Assembly (NCBI GenBank): GCA_964606465.1
Contig: CAZSGI010000007.1
Location: 1-22,595 of the forward strand
Source: CG10-46-32 sp964606465
Lineage (GTDB): Bacteria; Patescibacteriota; Patescibacteriia; UBA2169
DNA length: 22,595 nucleotides
Direction of reading: 5' to 3'
The notes under the pieces are model-generated. The model was not told the DNA's origin. It saw only the letters and a list, made by a program, of their open reading frames with translations, and did no database searches. The position numbers and the translations under genes were made by a program. Numbering within the stretch: the first letter of the stretch is position 1; every line of letters begins with the position of its first letter. This document shows positions 14,031 through 20,062 of the stretch, one piece after another.

Positions 14031-14057
14031 AGCCCCGAGTTTATCTCGGGGCTCTTT
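14031..14057 (+). terminator. Probable intrinsic terminator after pnp
   Basis: A 9-bp stem AGCCCCGAG/CTCGGGGCT (14031-14039/14045-14053) with a 5-nt TTTAT loop, followed only by CTTTGG, so termination may be incomplete. Confidence 0.6.
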
Positions 14058-14083
14058 GGATTACGTTTCCGCCGTGCTACACT
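14056..14083 (+). promoter_or_regulatory. Promoter of the membrane-anchored 530-aa protein
   Basis: TTGGAT (14056-14061), 16-nt spacer, TACACT (14078-14083) preceded by TGC (extended -10). The ATG at 14090 is 6 nt after the -10 box, at the predicted transcription start. Confidence 0.45.
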
Positions 14084-14089
14084 GGGAGC

Positions 14090-15682
14090 ATGCAGCCGCG
14101 ACCAACGCATCCATTCGGACCCTTAACCGGAGGATTGGGCATCAGCCGGAGCGTGATGATCTCCCGCCCCTCGTACCGCATGAGGCTCGTACGGGTACTG
14201 TACGCATTGCTCGTCTTTGCGGCGGCCTCGCTTGTGTTTGCGTGGGCAACGTCGCGAAACCGTTTGCCGCTCCTCGGAGAGCTTCCGGACCGCGCGCCGT
14301 GGTACGCTGCGGTCGCGCTCGAGAGACCGTCCGCGTGGTACGATTCGTTCCTGCCGCGGCATCGCGCGCCGGAGCGCGAGAGCCCGTCCGGAAGGCTCAT
14401 CGCCGCTCTGGACGTGCTGCGGTTCGCAGGGGCGGATTCGTTTGCGGACGACGTGCTGCCCTCACTCTCCGGCAACCTTGAAATCGCGGAGCTTCCGAGC
14501 GGGGACGTGGTGCTTGCGGCAGGGCTCTCTGACCCAGCCCCTTGGTTTGAGCTTTTGGGGGTTCCCGCCAGTCCGCCGGAGCGCATCCACGAGGGAGGAG
14601 TGCCGTTGGGGGGCCTTTTGGAGGTCGTTGCCCCAAAGCAGGGCTCCTGGGCTTGGGTAGTGCGTGACGGTTCCCTGTACGTGGCGAGCAGATCGGCCGC
14701 GTTTGAGGAGTTGGGCGGCGTTTCCGCGCGAACGCTCCGGGAGGCGCTGCGAGACCTGGGATCAGGCGGTACCTCGGGCGTATTCTACGTCAGGGATGCG
14801 CAGAGCGTGCCCGCTCGGAATCCGTACCTCGGGTTGCTCCTTTCTGGCGCTCGTTTTCCACTGGTACTTGACATCGCGTTTTCCGAAGAAACGGTCGTAT
14901 TCAGGGTTCCAGAGAGCGAGAAAATTGGTTTGTCAAGTACCCCGGGGAGCGCTTTTCAGAACGCGTACTCAACAACAGGCGTCGAGGTGGCCGCGTACCT
15001 CGAAAACGCCGGAGGTTTGTACGGGCAGTGGATTTCCGGGCTTTCCGAGGGTATGCGCAGCCGCGCCGGAGCGGCCGAGGCTCTGTTGAGGGCTTTCTAC
15101 GGCGCACCCGGCGCTCCACTCACCGAGGTTTTGAGCGGCGCAGAGTTCGTTTTTCTCCTCTTTGCGCCGCAGGAAGCCTCGGGCGAGCCCGATTGGCTCC
15201 TCGCCCTCTCCGCGGGCGTTCCGGAAGACGTTCTGAAGGGTATCGCGGAGAGGCTCTTTGCCGCAAGTCACCCCCGTGCCGTTGAAAACACGCTCGCCGA
15301 CGGTTCGGCCATGGTTGAATTGCGCGCTGACACGGCCGGGCTTGCGTGGGAGGAAATTTCGGTGCCCTACGGCGGGTCTGGGCTTCGGTTTTTCTCGCTC
15401 TCGGGCGCGGGCGAGATTCGCGGGTACGCGCGCGGCACGGTTCCCCGTTTCGGGCAGGTGTTGACGAGCAACGTTTCCCTGATCCAGCGCGTGGCGCCGC
15501 CCGAGGGGCGCTTGGGTCCCGTACCCCCTGATTCCGTCTGCCCTGCGCGCACACCCGTACGCGCCGGTTTGCGAATCGCCGGAGCGTTTCTGGGCCGACA
15601 CTTTCCCGCCCTCGCGCTCGCGCCGAGCGTAGCGGTTTCTGATTCCGAGTCCGCGGGCGTGACCGTATGCCTCGTACCGTAG
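14090..15682 (+). CDS. Membrane-anchored hypothetical protein, 530 aa, large extracytoplasmic domain
   Basis: I do not recognise the family with confidence. The product has a basic N-terminus, one transmembrane helix at about 32-52 (VRVLYALLVFAAASLVFAWA) and about 475 residues predicted outside the membrane. The outer part alternates short beta-like stretches with helices, and includes SGNLEIAELPSGDVVLAAGL, a repeated pattern of hydrophobic strands and GVPEDVLKGIAERLFAA; this is loosely reminiscent of DUF3352-type surface proteins. Two cysteines near the C-terminus, C484 and C527, are placed to form a disulfide, in keeping with the DsbA-like protein encoded in this window. The ATG at 14090 is chosen because it lies at the predicted transcription start; ATGs at 14156 and 14177 are alternatives that keep the helix. 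It is monocistronic and is followed by the candidate RNA gene. Confidence 0.75.
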   Translation: MQPRPTHPFGPLTGGLGISRSVMISRPSYRMRLVRVLYALLVFAAASLVFAWATSRNRLPLLGELPDRAPWYAAVALERPSAWYDSFLPRHRAPERESPSGRLIAALDVLRFAGADSFADDVLPSLSGNLEIAELPSGDVVLAAGLSDPAPWFELLGVPASPPERIHEGGVPLGGLLEVVAPKQGSWAWVVRDGSLYVASRSAAFEELGGVSARTLREALRDLGSGGTSGVFYVRDAQSVPARNPYLGLLLSGARFPLVLDIAFSEETVVFRVPESEKIGLSSTPGSAFQNAYSTTGVEVAAYLENAGGLYGQWISGLSEGMRSRAGAAEALLRAFYGAPGAPLTEVLSGAEFVFLLFAPQEASGEPDWLLALSAGVPEDVLKGIAERLFAASHPRAVENTLADGSAMVELRADTAGLAWEEISVPYGGSGLRFFSLSGAGEIRGYARGTVPRFGQVLTSNVSLIQRVAPPEGRLGPVPPDSVCPARTPVRAGLRIAGAFLGRHFPALALAPSVAVSDSESAGVTVCLVP

Positions 15683-15711
15683 GTCGAGCCCTGTTCGGAG
15701 GGAGGAGGGGA

Positions 15712-15740
15712 TTGACTTTTGGATTTAGGTATGCTACAAT
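15712..15740 (+). promoter_or_regulatory. Near-consensus promoter of the candidate non-coding RNA
   Basis: TTGACT (15712-15717), 17-nt spacer, TACAAT (15735-15740) preceded by TGC (extended -10). This is among the best promoters in the window, yet the next credible start codon is 420 nt away. Confidence 0.75.
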
Positions 15741-15746
15741 GTAGTA

Positions 15747-16133
15747 TGTTCTCTACTTTCTTGAACTTTAACATTGGAGACCAACCTCCAATTCAAAAAC
15801 AAAAACAAAAAAAACGGTGTCTGGACCGGGAAACAAAAACAAACAAAAAGTGCGGTTTGTCCATACACAGATGGACGCAACCACATAGACGGTAGAGAAC
15901 TGGCACCCAAAGTTGGATCCGTGCCCTAACGTAGGGCTGTTTGAAAGCAAAATGTTGGACTGCGCTCACCAGTTTTGATGAAGCAATTCGTCGGGATTGG
16001 CGAGCGCAGGCCAGCTGCTACAAACAGCCACAGGGGGCGCAGTTGGCCTACTTATACTATTATAAGACGAGGCGCTCACTGCGCCCCTCACGAAAATTTT
16101 GGGGCAATACCCAGGCAAGAAGCCTGTTTTTTT
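15747..16133 (+). ncRNA. Candidate structured non-coding RNA of about 390 nt, class unknown
   Basis: The 478-nt gap between two coding genes contains a strong promoter, many helices and an intrinsic terminator, but no plausible protein. Helices in order: ATTGGAG/CTCCAAT (15773-15792); an A/C-only linker; CGGT/ACCG (15815-15828); a second A/C linker; GGTT plus GTCCAT with ATGGAC plus AACC (15854-15882); GGCAC/GTGCC (15902-15925), competing with GCCCTA/TAGGGC (15923-15937); TGCGCTC/GAGCGCA (15961-15967/16002-16008), enclosing GATGAA/TTCGTC with a GCAA GNRA tetraloop; and a 9-bp helix 16034-16042/16079-16087 that would form a pseudoknot with GGCCA/TGGCC (16009-16013/16044-16048). CTTATA/TATAAG (16051-16066) lies inside. 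I looked for tmRNA, RNase P, SRP and 6S hallmarks and did not find them, but a divergent member cannot be excluded. Confidence 0.55.
16112..16133 (+). terminator. Intrinsic terminator of the candidate non-coding RNA
   Basis: CAGGC/GCCTG (16112-16116/16122-16126) with an AAGAA loop, followed by seven T. It lies 28 nt before the next ATG and just upstream of that gene's -10 box. Confidence 0.75.
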
Positions 16134-16143
16134 GTTGTTTGTA

Positions 16144-16152
16144 TGGTATACT
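16144..16152 (+). promoter_or_regulatory. Extended -10 promoter of the DksA-like/lspA/comM operon
   Basis: TGG-TATACT (16144-16152) with no good -35 box at the right distance. The ATG at 16161 is 8 nt further, so the mRNA would be practically leaderless. Confidence 0.55.
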
Positions 16153-16160
16153 GGACGTAT

Positions 16161-16523
16161 ATGGCGCACAAACCCCTTGACCAGTCATTCATAGAAGAGC
16201 AAAAGCGCGCGCTGCTTGAGAAAAAAGAGCAGCTTGAGCAGGATTTGGCCGCTCGGGGCGCGAAGAAAGGCTCGGATGCCGCGGATTACCGGGCCGCGTA
16301 CCAGGAGTACGGGGACGATGAGGAGTCAAACGCCGCGGAGTACGCCCAGACCGAGACCAATCTCGGCGTGGTTGAGGAGCTGGAGGACGAGCTTGCAAAA
16401 ACATGCGCCGCGCTCGAGCGGATTGAGCACGGAACGTACGGCATTGACGCCGCAACGGGTAAGCCGATCCGGATGGAGCGGCTCCGGGCGAACCCGGCCG
16501 CTCTAACCGACATCGCGCCATGA
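16161..16523 (+). CDS. TraR/DksA-like protein lacking the zinc-finger cysteines
   Basis: TraR/DksA proteins enter the secondary channel of RNA polymerase or, in many small homologues, have no known role; they end in a four-cysteine zinc finger. This 120-aa product has the N-terminal coiled coil (about 8-90; FIEEQKRALLEKKEQLEQDL, VVEELEDELAKTCAALERI) and the family's C-terminal signature: GTYGI at 91-95, KPI and ERLRANPAA. The usual CxxCG after GxYGI is DAATG here, and the second Cys pair is absent too. Only one cysteine (C82) remains, in the helix, so zinc cannot be bound in the usual way. The ATG at 16161 is 8 nt after the -10 box. The stop overlaps the lspA start (ATGA at 16520-16523), implying translational coupling. 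Confidence 0.82.
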   Translation: MAHKPLDQSFIEEQKRALLEKKEQLEQDLAARGAKKGSDAADYRAAYQEYGDDEESNAAEYAQTETNLGVVEELEDELAKTCAALERIEHGTYGIDAATGKPIRMERLRANPAALTDIAP

Positions 16524-16957
16524 GGAACCGCACGCTCATTCCGGCGCTCGCGCTTTTTGGGTTTGTGATTGATAGGATCCTGAAGCAGTACGCATTAGAA
16601 GCCCCCCCGCTTGCGCGCGGGGTTTTTGCTGTTGGAAATGACCTGGGCATGCGCATCCATGTGAACGAATTTTTTGCGTGGAGCGTACCAATCCCGAACA
16701 GCGTCGTCCTTTGGATCATGATTGTGGTCATTGCGGCACTTGCGTGGGCGCTGTACAAAAAACGTGCGCGCGCTGAATGGATGTTCCTCTCCCTCGTGCT
16801 CGCGGGCGCGGTCTCAAACGCCATTGACCGGCTGCTCTACGGCGGGGTCATTGACTACATCGTTGTTCCTTATGGAGGCGTCTTTAATCTTGCAGACGCG
16901 CTCGTGGTTTTTGGAATCATACTGCTCGCGTTCCCGCGTAAGCGCTATGCTCACTAA
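16520..16957 (+). CDS. lspA: Lipoprotein signal peptidase (signal peptidase II)
   Basis: LspA is an inner-membrane aspartyl protease that removes signal peptides from diacylglyceryl-modified prolipoproteins. The 145-aa product has four hydrophobic segments (about 6-25, 60-80, 88-105, 122-138). The two catalytic aspartates are D103 in GAVSNAIDRL and D126 in VFNLADALV; an N-terminal FVIDRILKQYA matches the conserved first-helix motif. It is slightly shorter than the E. coli enzyme (164 aa), with short loops. The ATG overlaps the stop of the DksA-like gene (ATGA), and its own last 11 nt overlap comM, so the three genes form one tightly coupled operon. None of the extracytoplasmic proteins in this window shows an obvious lipobox, so its substrates lie elsewhere. 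Confidence 0.92.
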   Translation: MRNRTLIPALALFGFVIDRILKQYALEAPPLARGVFAVGNDLGMRIHVNEFFAWSVPIPNSVVLWIMIVVIAALAWALYKKRARAEWMFLSLVLAGAVSNAIDRLLYGGVIDYIVVPYGGVFNLADALVVFGIILLAFPRKRYAH

Positions 16958-18464
16958 TGTCCTCTCGTGCGCGGTCATCGGGCTTGATGGCGAACTGATT
17001 ACCATTGAGGTGGATGTGTCGCGCGGGTACCCCACGTTCGTCGTGGTCGGGTTGCCGGACACCGCGGTTTCCGAATCGCGGCAGCGCATCCCCACGGCCA
17101 TCCGGAACTCCGGGTTCCTCTATCCGTTCGCCAAGCGCGTGGTGGTGAACCTCGCCCCGGCCGACCTCAAGAAGGAAGGCGCCTCGTACGACCTCCCCAT
17201 CGCGGTGGGGATTCTGTTTTCCACGGAGCAGGTTCGCGGCGACCTCTCGAGGTCCGTGTTCATCGGCGAGCTCGCGCTCGACGGGAGCGTGCGCTCCACG
17301 CGCGGCATACTTCCCATCGCGCTCTGGGCGCGTGATGCGGGGTACGGGTTTTTGTACGTGCCGCGCGCCAACAAGGATGAGGCGAGCGTCGTTTCCGGCA
17401 TCCGCATCATGCCCGTTGCAACGCTCTCGGAGCTCGTCGCCCACCTCAATGGGCAGCGGGCCATTGCCCCGGCCGCGCGGGAAGACGGGGAGCCTGTTTT
17501 GGTTCAGCCGTCGTACGAGGTTGATTTCTCCGACATTGCGGGCCAGGAGCACGCCAAGCGCGCGCTCGAGATCGCGGCTGCCGGCAGCCACAACGTGGCC
17601 ATGTCCGGGCCGCCCGGGAGCGGCAAAACCATGCTCGCCGGCAGCATGGTTACCATTCTGCCTGATCTGACGTTTGAGGAGCGGCTTGAGGTGACCAAGA
17701 TTTACAGCATTGCGGGCACGCTTCCGCCGGACGTCCCGCTCATCGCGAGCAGGCCGTTCCGTTCCCCGCACCACACCGCAAGCGGCATCGCGCTCGTGGG
17801 CGGGGGCGCCTACCCCCGGCCCGGAGAAATCAGCTTGGCGCACCGCGGCGTGCTGTTTCTGGACGAGTTTGCGGAGTTCTCCCGGAGCGTTTTGGAAAAT
17901 TTGCGCCAGCCGCTCGAGGACGGCAAGATTACCGTCTCCCGCGCCCAGGGGAGCGTCACGTTCCCGGCGCGGTTCATCCTCATCGCATCCTTCAATCCGT
18001 GCCCGTGCGGGTTTCTGGGAGACGCGGACCGCACCTGCGTGTGCACGCAGTCGCAGATCGCGAAGTACCGCACTAAGGTGTCCGGTCCCATCGCGGACCG
18101 CATCGATTTGCACGTGGAGGTTCCGCGGCTGCCGTTTGAAAAGCTGGAGCGCGGGGGATGGGAAACGTCCGGGGAGATCCGCGCGCGGGTCAACGCCGCG
18201 CGCGGCACGCAACGGGAACGCCTGGCGCGGTTCGGAATACTCGCCGCGAGCGAGATGAGCGCGAGTATGGTGCGCGAACTCTGCCCGCTCGATGCCCCCT
18301 CGCGCGCGCTCATCCGGCAGGCCGTGGACACGCTGCACCTCTCGGCCCGGGGCTTTCACCGCGTGCTCAAAGTCAGCCGCACCATCGCGGACCTCTCCGG
18401 TGAACCGTCAATCACCGCATCGCATATTGCAGAGGCATTACAGTACCGCCCCAAGGGTGACTAA
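16947..18464 (+). CDS. comM: ComM/YifB-family AAA+ ATPase (Mg-chelatase-like)
   Basis: ComM is a hexameric helicase that drives branch migration during integration of incoming single-stranded DNA in natural transformation. The 505-aa product has the normal size and order: an N-terminal ChlI/Lon-protease-like fold (about 1-170; GLDGELITIEVDVSRGYPTF, PADLKKEGASYDLPIA), then the AAA+ core with Walker A GPPGSGKTM at about 221-229, Walker B VLFLDEFAEF near 305, and a Cys-rich loop FNPCPCGFLGD with a further Cys pair (CVC). SGPIADRIDLHVEVPRL and the C-terminal Mg_chelatase_C helices follow. The ATG at 16947 lies inside the 3' end of lspA (11-nt overlap) and gives the typical N-terminus LTNVLSCAVIGLDG. 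Its presence is consistent with DNA uptake, which is inference without other com genes in view. Confidence 0.94.
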   Translation: MLTNVLSCAVIGLDGELITIEVDVSRGYPTFVVVGLPDTAVSESRQRIPTAIRNSGFLYPFAKRVVVNLAPADLKKEGASYDLPIAVGILFSTEQVRGDLSRSVFIGELALDGSVRSTRGILPIALWARDAGYGFLYVPRANKDEASVVSGIRIMPVATLSELVAHLNGQRAIAPAAREDGEPVLVQPSYEVDFSDIAGQEHAKRALEIAAAGSHNVAMSGPPGSGKTMLAGSMVTILPDLTFEERLEVTKIYSIAGTLPPDVPLIASRPFRSPHHTASGIALVGGGAYPRPGEISLAHRGVLFLDEFAEFSRSVLENLRQPLEDGKITVSRAQGSVTFPARFILIASFNPCPCGFLGDADRTCVCTQSQIAKYRTKVSGPIADRIDLHVEVPRLPFEKLERGGWETSGEIRARVNAARGTQRERLARFGILAASEMSASMVRELCPLDAPSRALIRQAVDTLHLSARGFHRVLKVSRTIADLSGEPSITASHIAEALQYRPKGD

Positions 18465-18471
18465 CAAATTC

Positions 18472-18507
18472 GTCTCCCAGCGTCGAATTCATTTCGCGCG
18501 GGGAGAC
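18472..18507 (+). terminator. Hairpin just after comM, possible weak terminator
   Basis: GTCTCCC (18472-18478) pairs with GGGAGAC (18501-18507), followed by ACTTTGG. The T-run is poor and the loop is 22 nt. Confidence 0.35.
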
Positions 18508-18523
18508 ACTTTGGAAGGGGGAT

Positions 18524-18562
18524 TATTGCGGGGAAACCCCTCCTAAGGGTTTCCCCGCAATA
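18524..18562. terminator. 16-bp hairpin between convergent comM and the LysM/M23 gene
   Basis: The stem pairs 18524-18539 with 18547-18562 (core TTGCGGGGAAACCC) around a 7-nt loop. It abuts the stop codon of the minus-strand gene. No long T-run flanks it, but its length and position between convergent genes suggest a bidirectional terminator or 3' mRNA protector. Confidence 0.65.
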
Positions 18563-19960
18563 TTACAGATAGTCTAATGGATTGACGCGGTTGCCGTTCA
18601 CCCGTATCTCAAAGTGCACGTGCGGCCCGGTTGAGCGTCCGGTGGAGCCGATGGCCGCTATCACGTCGCCCTTCGAAACGCGGTCTCCGACTGAAACCAG
18701 GTTTTTGCTGTTGTGCGCGTAGAGCGTGTCGATGCCGTTGCCGTGGTCAATGGTGACGTAGTAGCCGTAGCCCCCCCTGTTCCACCCCGAGGTTATGACC
18801 ACCCCGTCGTCGGACGCGTACACGGGCTGTCCGGTTTTGTTGCCGATGTCAATGCCCGAGTGGCGCCAGCCGCGGAAGTACTGGGTGATGCGCTTTGCGG
18901 TGGTGGGCCACATGAAAGCTCCGGCCGCCGTCGGGGCCGGCCTGAAGATGCTCGAGAGGTCGGCCAGTCCGCTCGCGGGCGCGGGCGCGGGCCGCGCCGG
19001 GGCCGGCGGGATGCCGTCCGGAACCACGATCTTGGCCCCAACGACGAGCTCCGAGGCGTCCGCGAGCTTGTTCACCTCGAGGATATCCTCGGCCTTTGCG
19101 CGGTACCGGCTCGCGATGGCGTTGAGCGTATCGCCGCGCGAGACGGTGTGCGCGACCCCGGTCGTCGGCAGAATCACGAGTTCCTGTCCGGGTTTGATGA
19201 AGTCGCGCGGGCCGATTTTGTTTTCCCACAGGATGGTGTTGGTGCTGACGTTGAACTGCTCCGCAACTTCGGAAATCGTGTCCCCGTCCTGCACGACGTA
19301 GGTGATGATCGCATCGCGCAGCTTGGGCGTTACGTCCGTGCCCGGCAGGTCTGGCTTGATGAGCGCGTCCCCGCTGCCCGAGAGCAGCACGCTCTCCTCC
19401 GCGTCCGCAGGTTGCCCGGTGGGCAGCACCGAACTTTCGACCCCGATCCGGGAGAGCGCGCGTTCGTGCGCACTCACGGTTTGGGCGGGCTCGTCTTCCG
19501 CGGCAGCGCTCTCCTCGACGTACAGCTCAAAGTCGCTCTTCGCGACCAGGAGCGTGTACATGCCCGAGTGGCGGCCCACCTCCTCGGGCCGCAGCTCCCG
19601 CGCTTTGAGGTTTGCGACCGCGACGAACATGGAGAGTGTTACCAATCCGCCGTAGAACACCGTGTTGCGACCGACGTTCTCTCCGAACTGCTCTCGCGCG
19701 TACGCGCGCAGTTTCCCGAGCTTCGCTTCTGCCGATTTGAACCCACGGTAGGCGGGCAGGCCAACGAGCCGCACCGCAATTTTAAATGCGTGCCGTACGA
19801 CGAATGCGATCCCCCACAGCAGCGCGCCCAGGATTTTGAGCGCGAGCAAGAGGAAGCTCGAAAGAATCGTCAGTAAGAGTACCGCGTTCTTTTTCGCGAG
19901 CAGCACGTTCCGCGAGGGGTGGTGCATCCTGCGGTAGGTATTGCCATGTCTTAGGGACAT
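18563..19960 (-). CDS. Membrane-anchored LysM/M23 murein endopeptidase
   Basis: This is a peptidoglycan hydrolase, or an envelope factor of the same build. The 465-aa product has a strongly hydrophobic N-terminal region (about 25-57), a second membrane segment (about 101-117), an acidic linker, two LysM domains (about 219-264, YVVQDGDTISEVAEQFNVS; and 269-314, HTVSRGDTLNAIASRYRAK), a Pro/Ala-rich spacer, and a C-terminal M23 domain. The zinc ligands of M23 are all present: H367 and D371 (WRHSGIDIGN) and H449 in GPHVHFE, with H416 (LYAH) and H447 as catalytic helpers, so the enzyme should be active. The ATG at 19960 is the first in frame, with a possible -10 box (TATACT) 13 nt upstream. It is divergent from leuS. 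Role: cell-wall remodelling or daughter-cell separation. Confidence 0.92.
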   Translation of the reverse strand: MSLRHGNTYRRMHHPSRNVLLAKKNAVLLLTILSSFLLLALKILGALLWGIAFVVRHAFKIAVRLVGLPAYRGFKSAEAKLGKLRAYAREQFGENVGRNTVFYGGLVTLSMFVAVANLKARELRPEEVGRHSGMYTLLVAKSDFELYVEESAAAEDEPAQTVSAHERALSRIGVESSVLPTGQPADAEESVLLSGSGDALIKPDLPGTDVTPKLRDAIITYVVQDGDTISEVAEQFNVSTNTILWENKIGPRDFIKPGQELVILPTTGVAHTVSRGDTLNAIASRYRAKAEDILEVNKLADASELVVGAKIVVPDGIPPAPARPAPAPASGLADLSSIFRPAPTAAGAFMWPTTAKRITQYFRGWRHSGIDIGNKTGQPVYASDDGVVITSGWNRGGYGYYVTIDHGNGIDTLYAHNSKNLVSVGDRVSKGDVIAAIGSTGRSTGPHVHFEIRVNGNRVNPLDYL

Positions 19961-19973
19961 AACTGGTAGGTAT

Positions 19974-19979
19974 AGTATA
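19974..19979 (-). promoter_or_regulatory. Possible -10 box of the LysM/M23 gene
   Basis: TATACT read on the minus strand, 13 nt before the ATG at 19960. No convincing -35 box is present at 16-18 nt, so the call is tentative. Confidence 0.3.
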
Positions 19980-20021
19980 CCGTATTATCTGGGAAAAAGT
20001 TACCCAAACCACGCAAATGCA

Positions 20022-20050
20022 TTGATTTTTCTAGTAAAAACCGATATACT
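20022..20050 (+). promoter_or_regulatory. Promoter of leuS
   Basis: TTGATT (20022-20027), 17-nt spacer, TATACT (20045-20050). Transcription would start about 6 nt before the ATG at 20063, leaving no room for a T-box or leader peptide. Confidence 0.65.
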
Positions 20051-20062
20051 ATCCGCATACGT

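Noticed and set aside
15747..16133. tmRNA, RNase P RNA, SRP RNA or 6S RNA
   Set aside because: No tRNA-like ends or tag reading frame ending in Ala-Ala-stop, no GAAAGTCC-type RNase P core, no SRP GGAAGCAGCC loop, and no long single 6S-like helix. A divergent form remains possible and needs a covariance search.
15941..16180. 79-codon frame in the 15.7-16.1 kb intergenic region
   Set aside because: It runs through the terminator and into the DksA-like gene in another frame, has no ribosome site and no protein-like pattern. The base-paired structure explains the region better.
16917..18359. Long open frame (about 480 codons) on the minus strand across comM
   Set aside because: It lies fully antisense to a complete, motif-rich ComM. 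High GC and codon bias make stops rare on the opposite strand. Its translation is Arg/Gly/His-rich with no domain.
18713..19876. Long plus-strand frame (about 387 codons) opposite the LysM/M23 gene
   Set aside because: Shadow of a well-supported minus-strand gene with intact LysM and M23 motifs; the translation is low-complexity Arg/Val/Asp-rich.
20022..20062. T-box or leader-peptide attenuator controlling leuS
   Set aside because: The predicted transcription start leaves only about 6 nt before the ATG, and no T-box motif or Leu-rich short frame is present.
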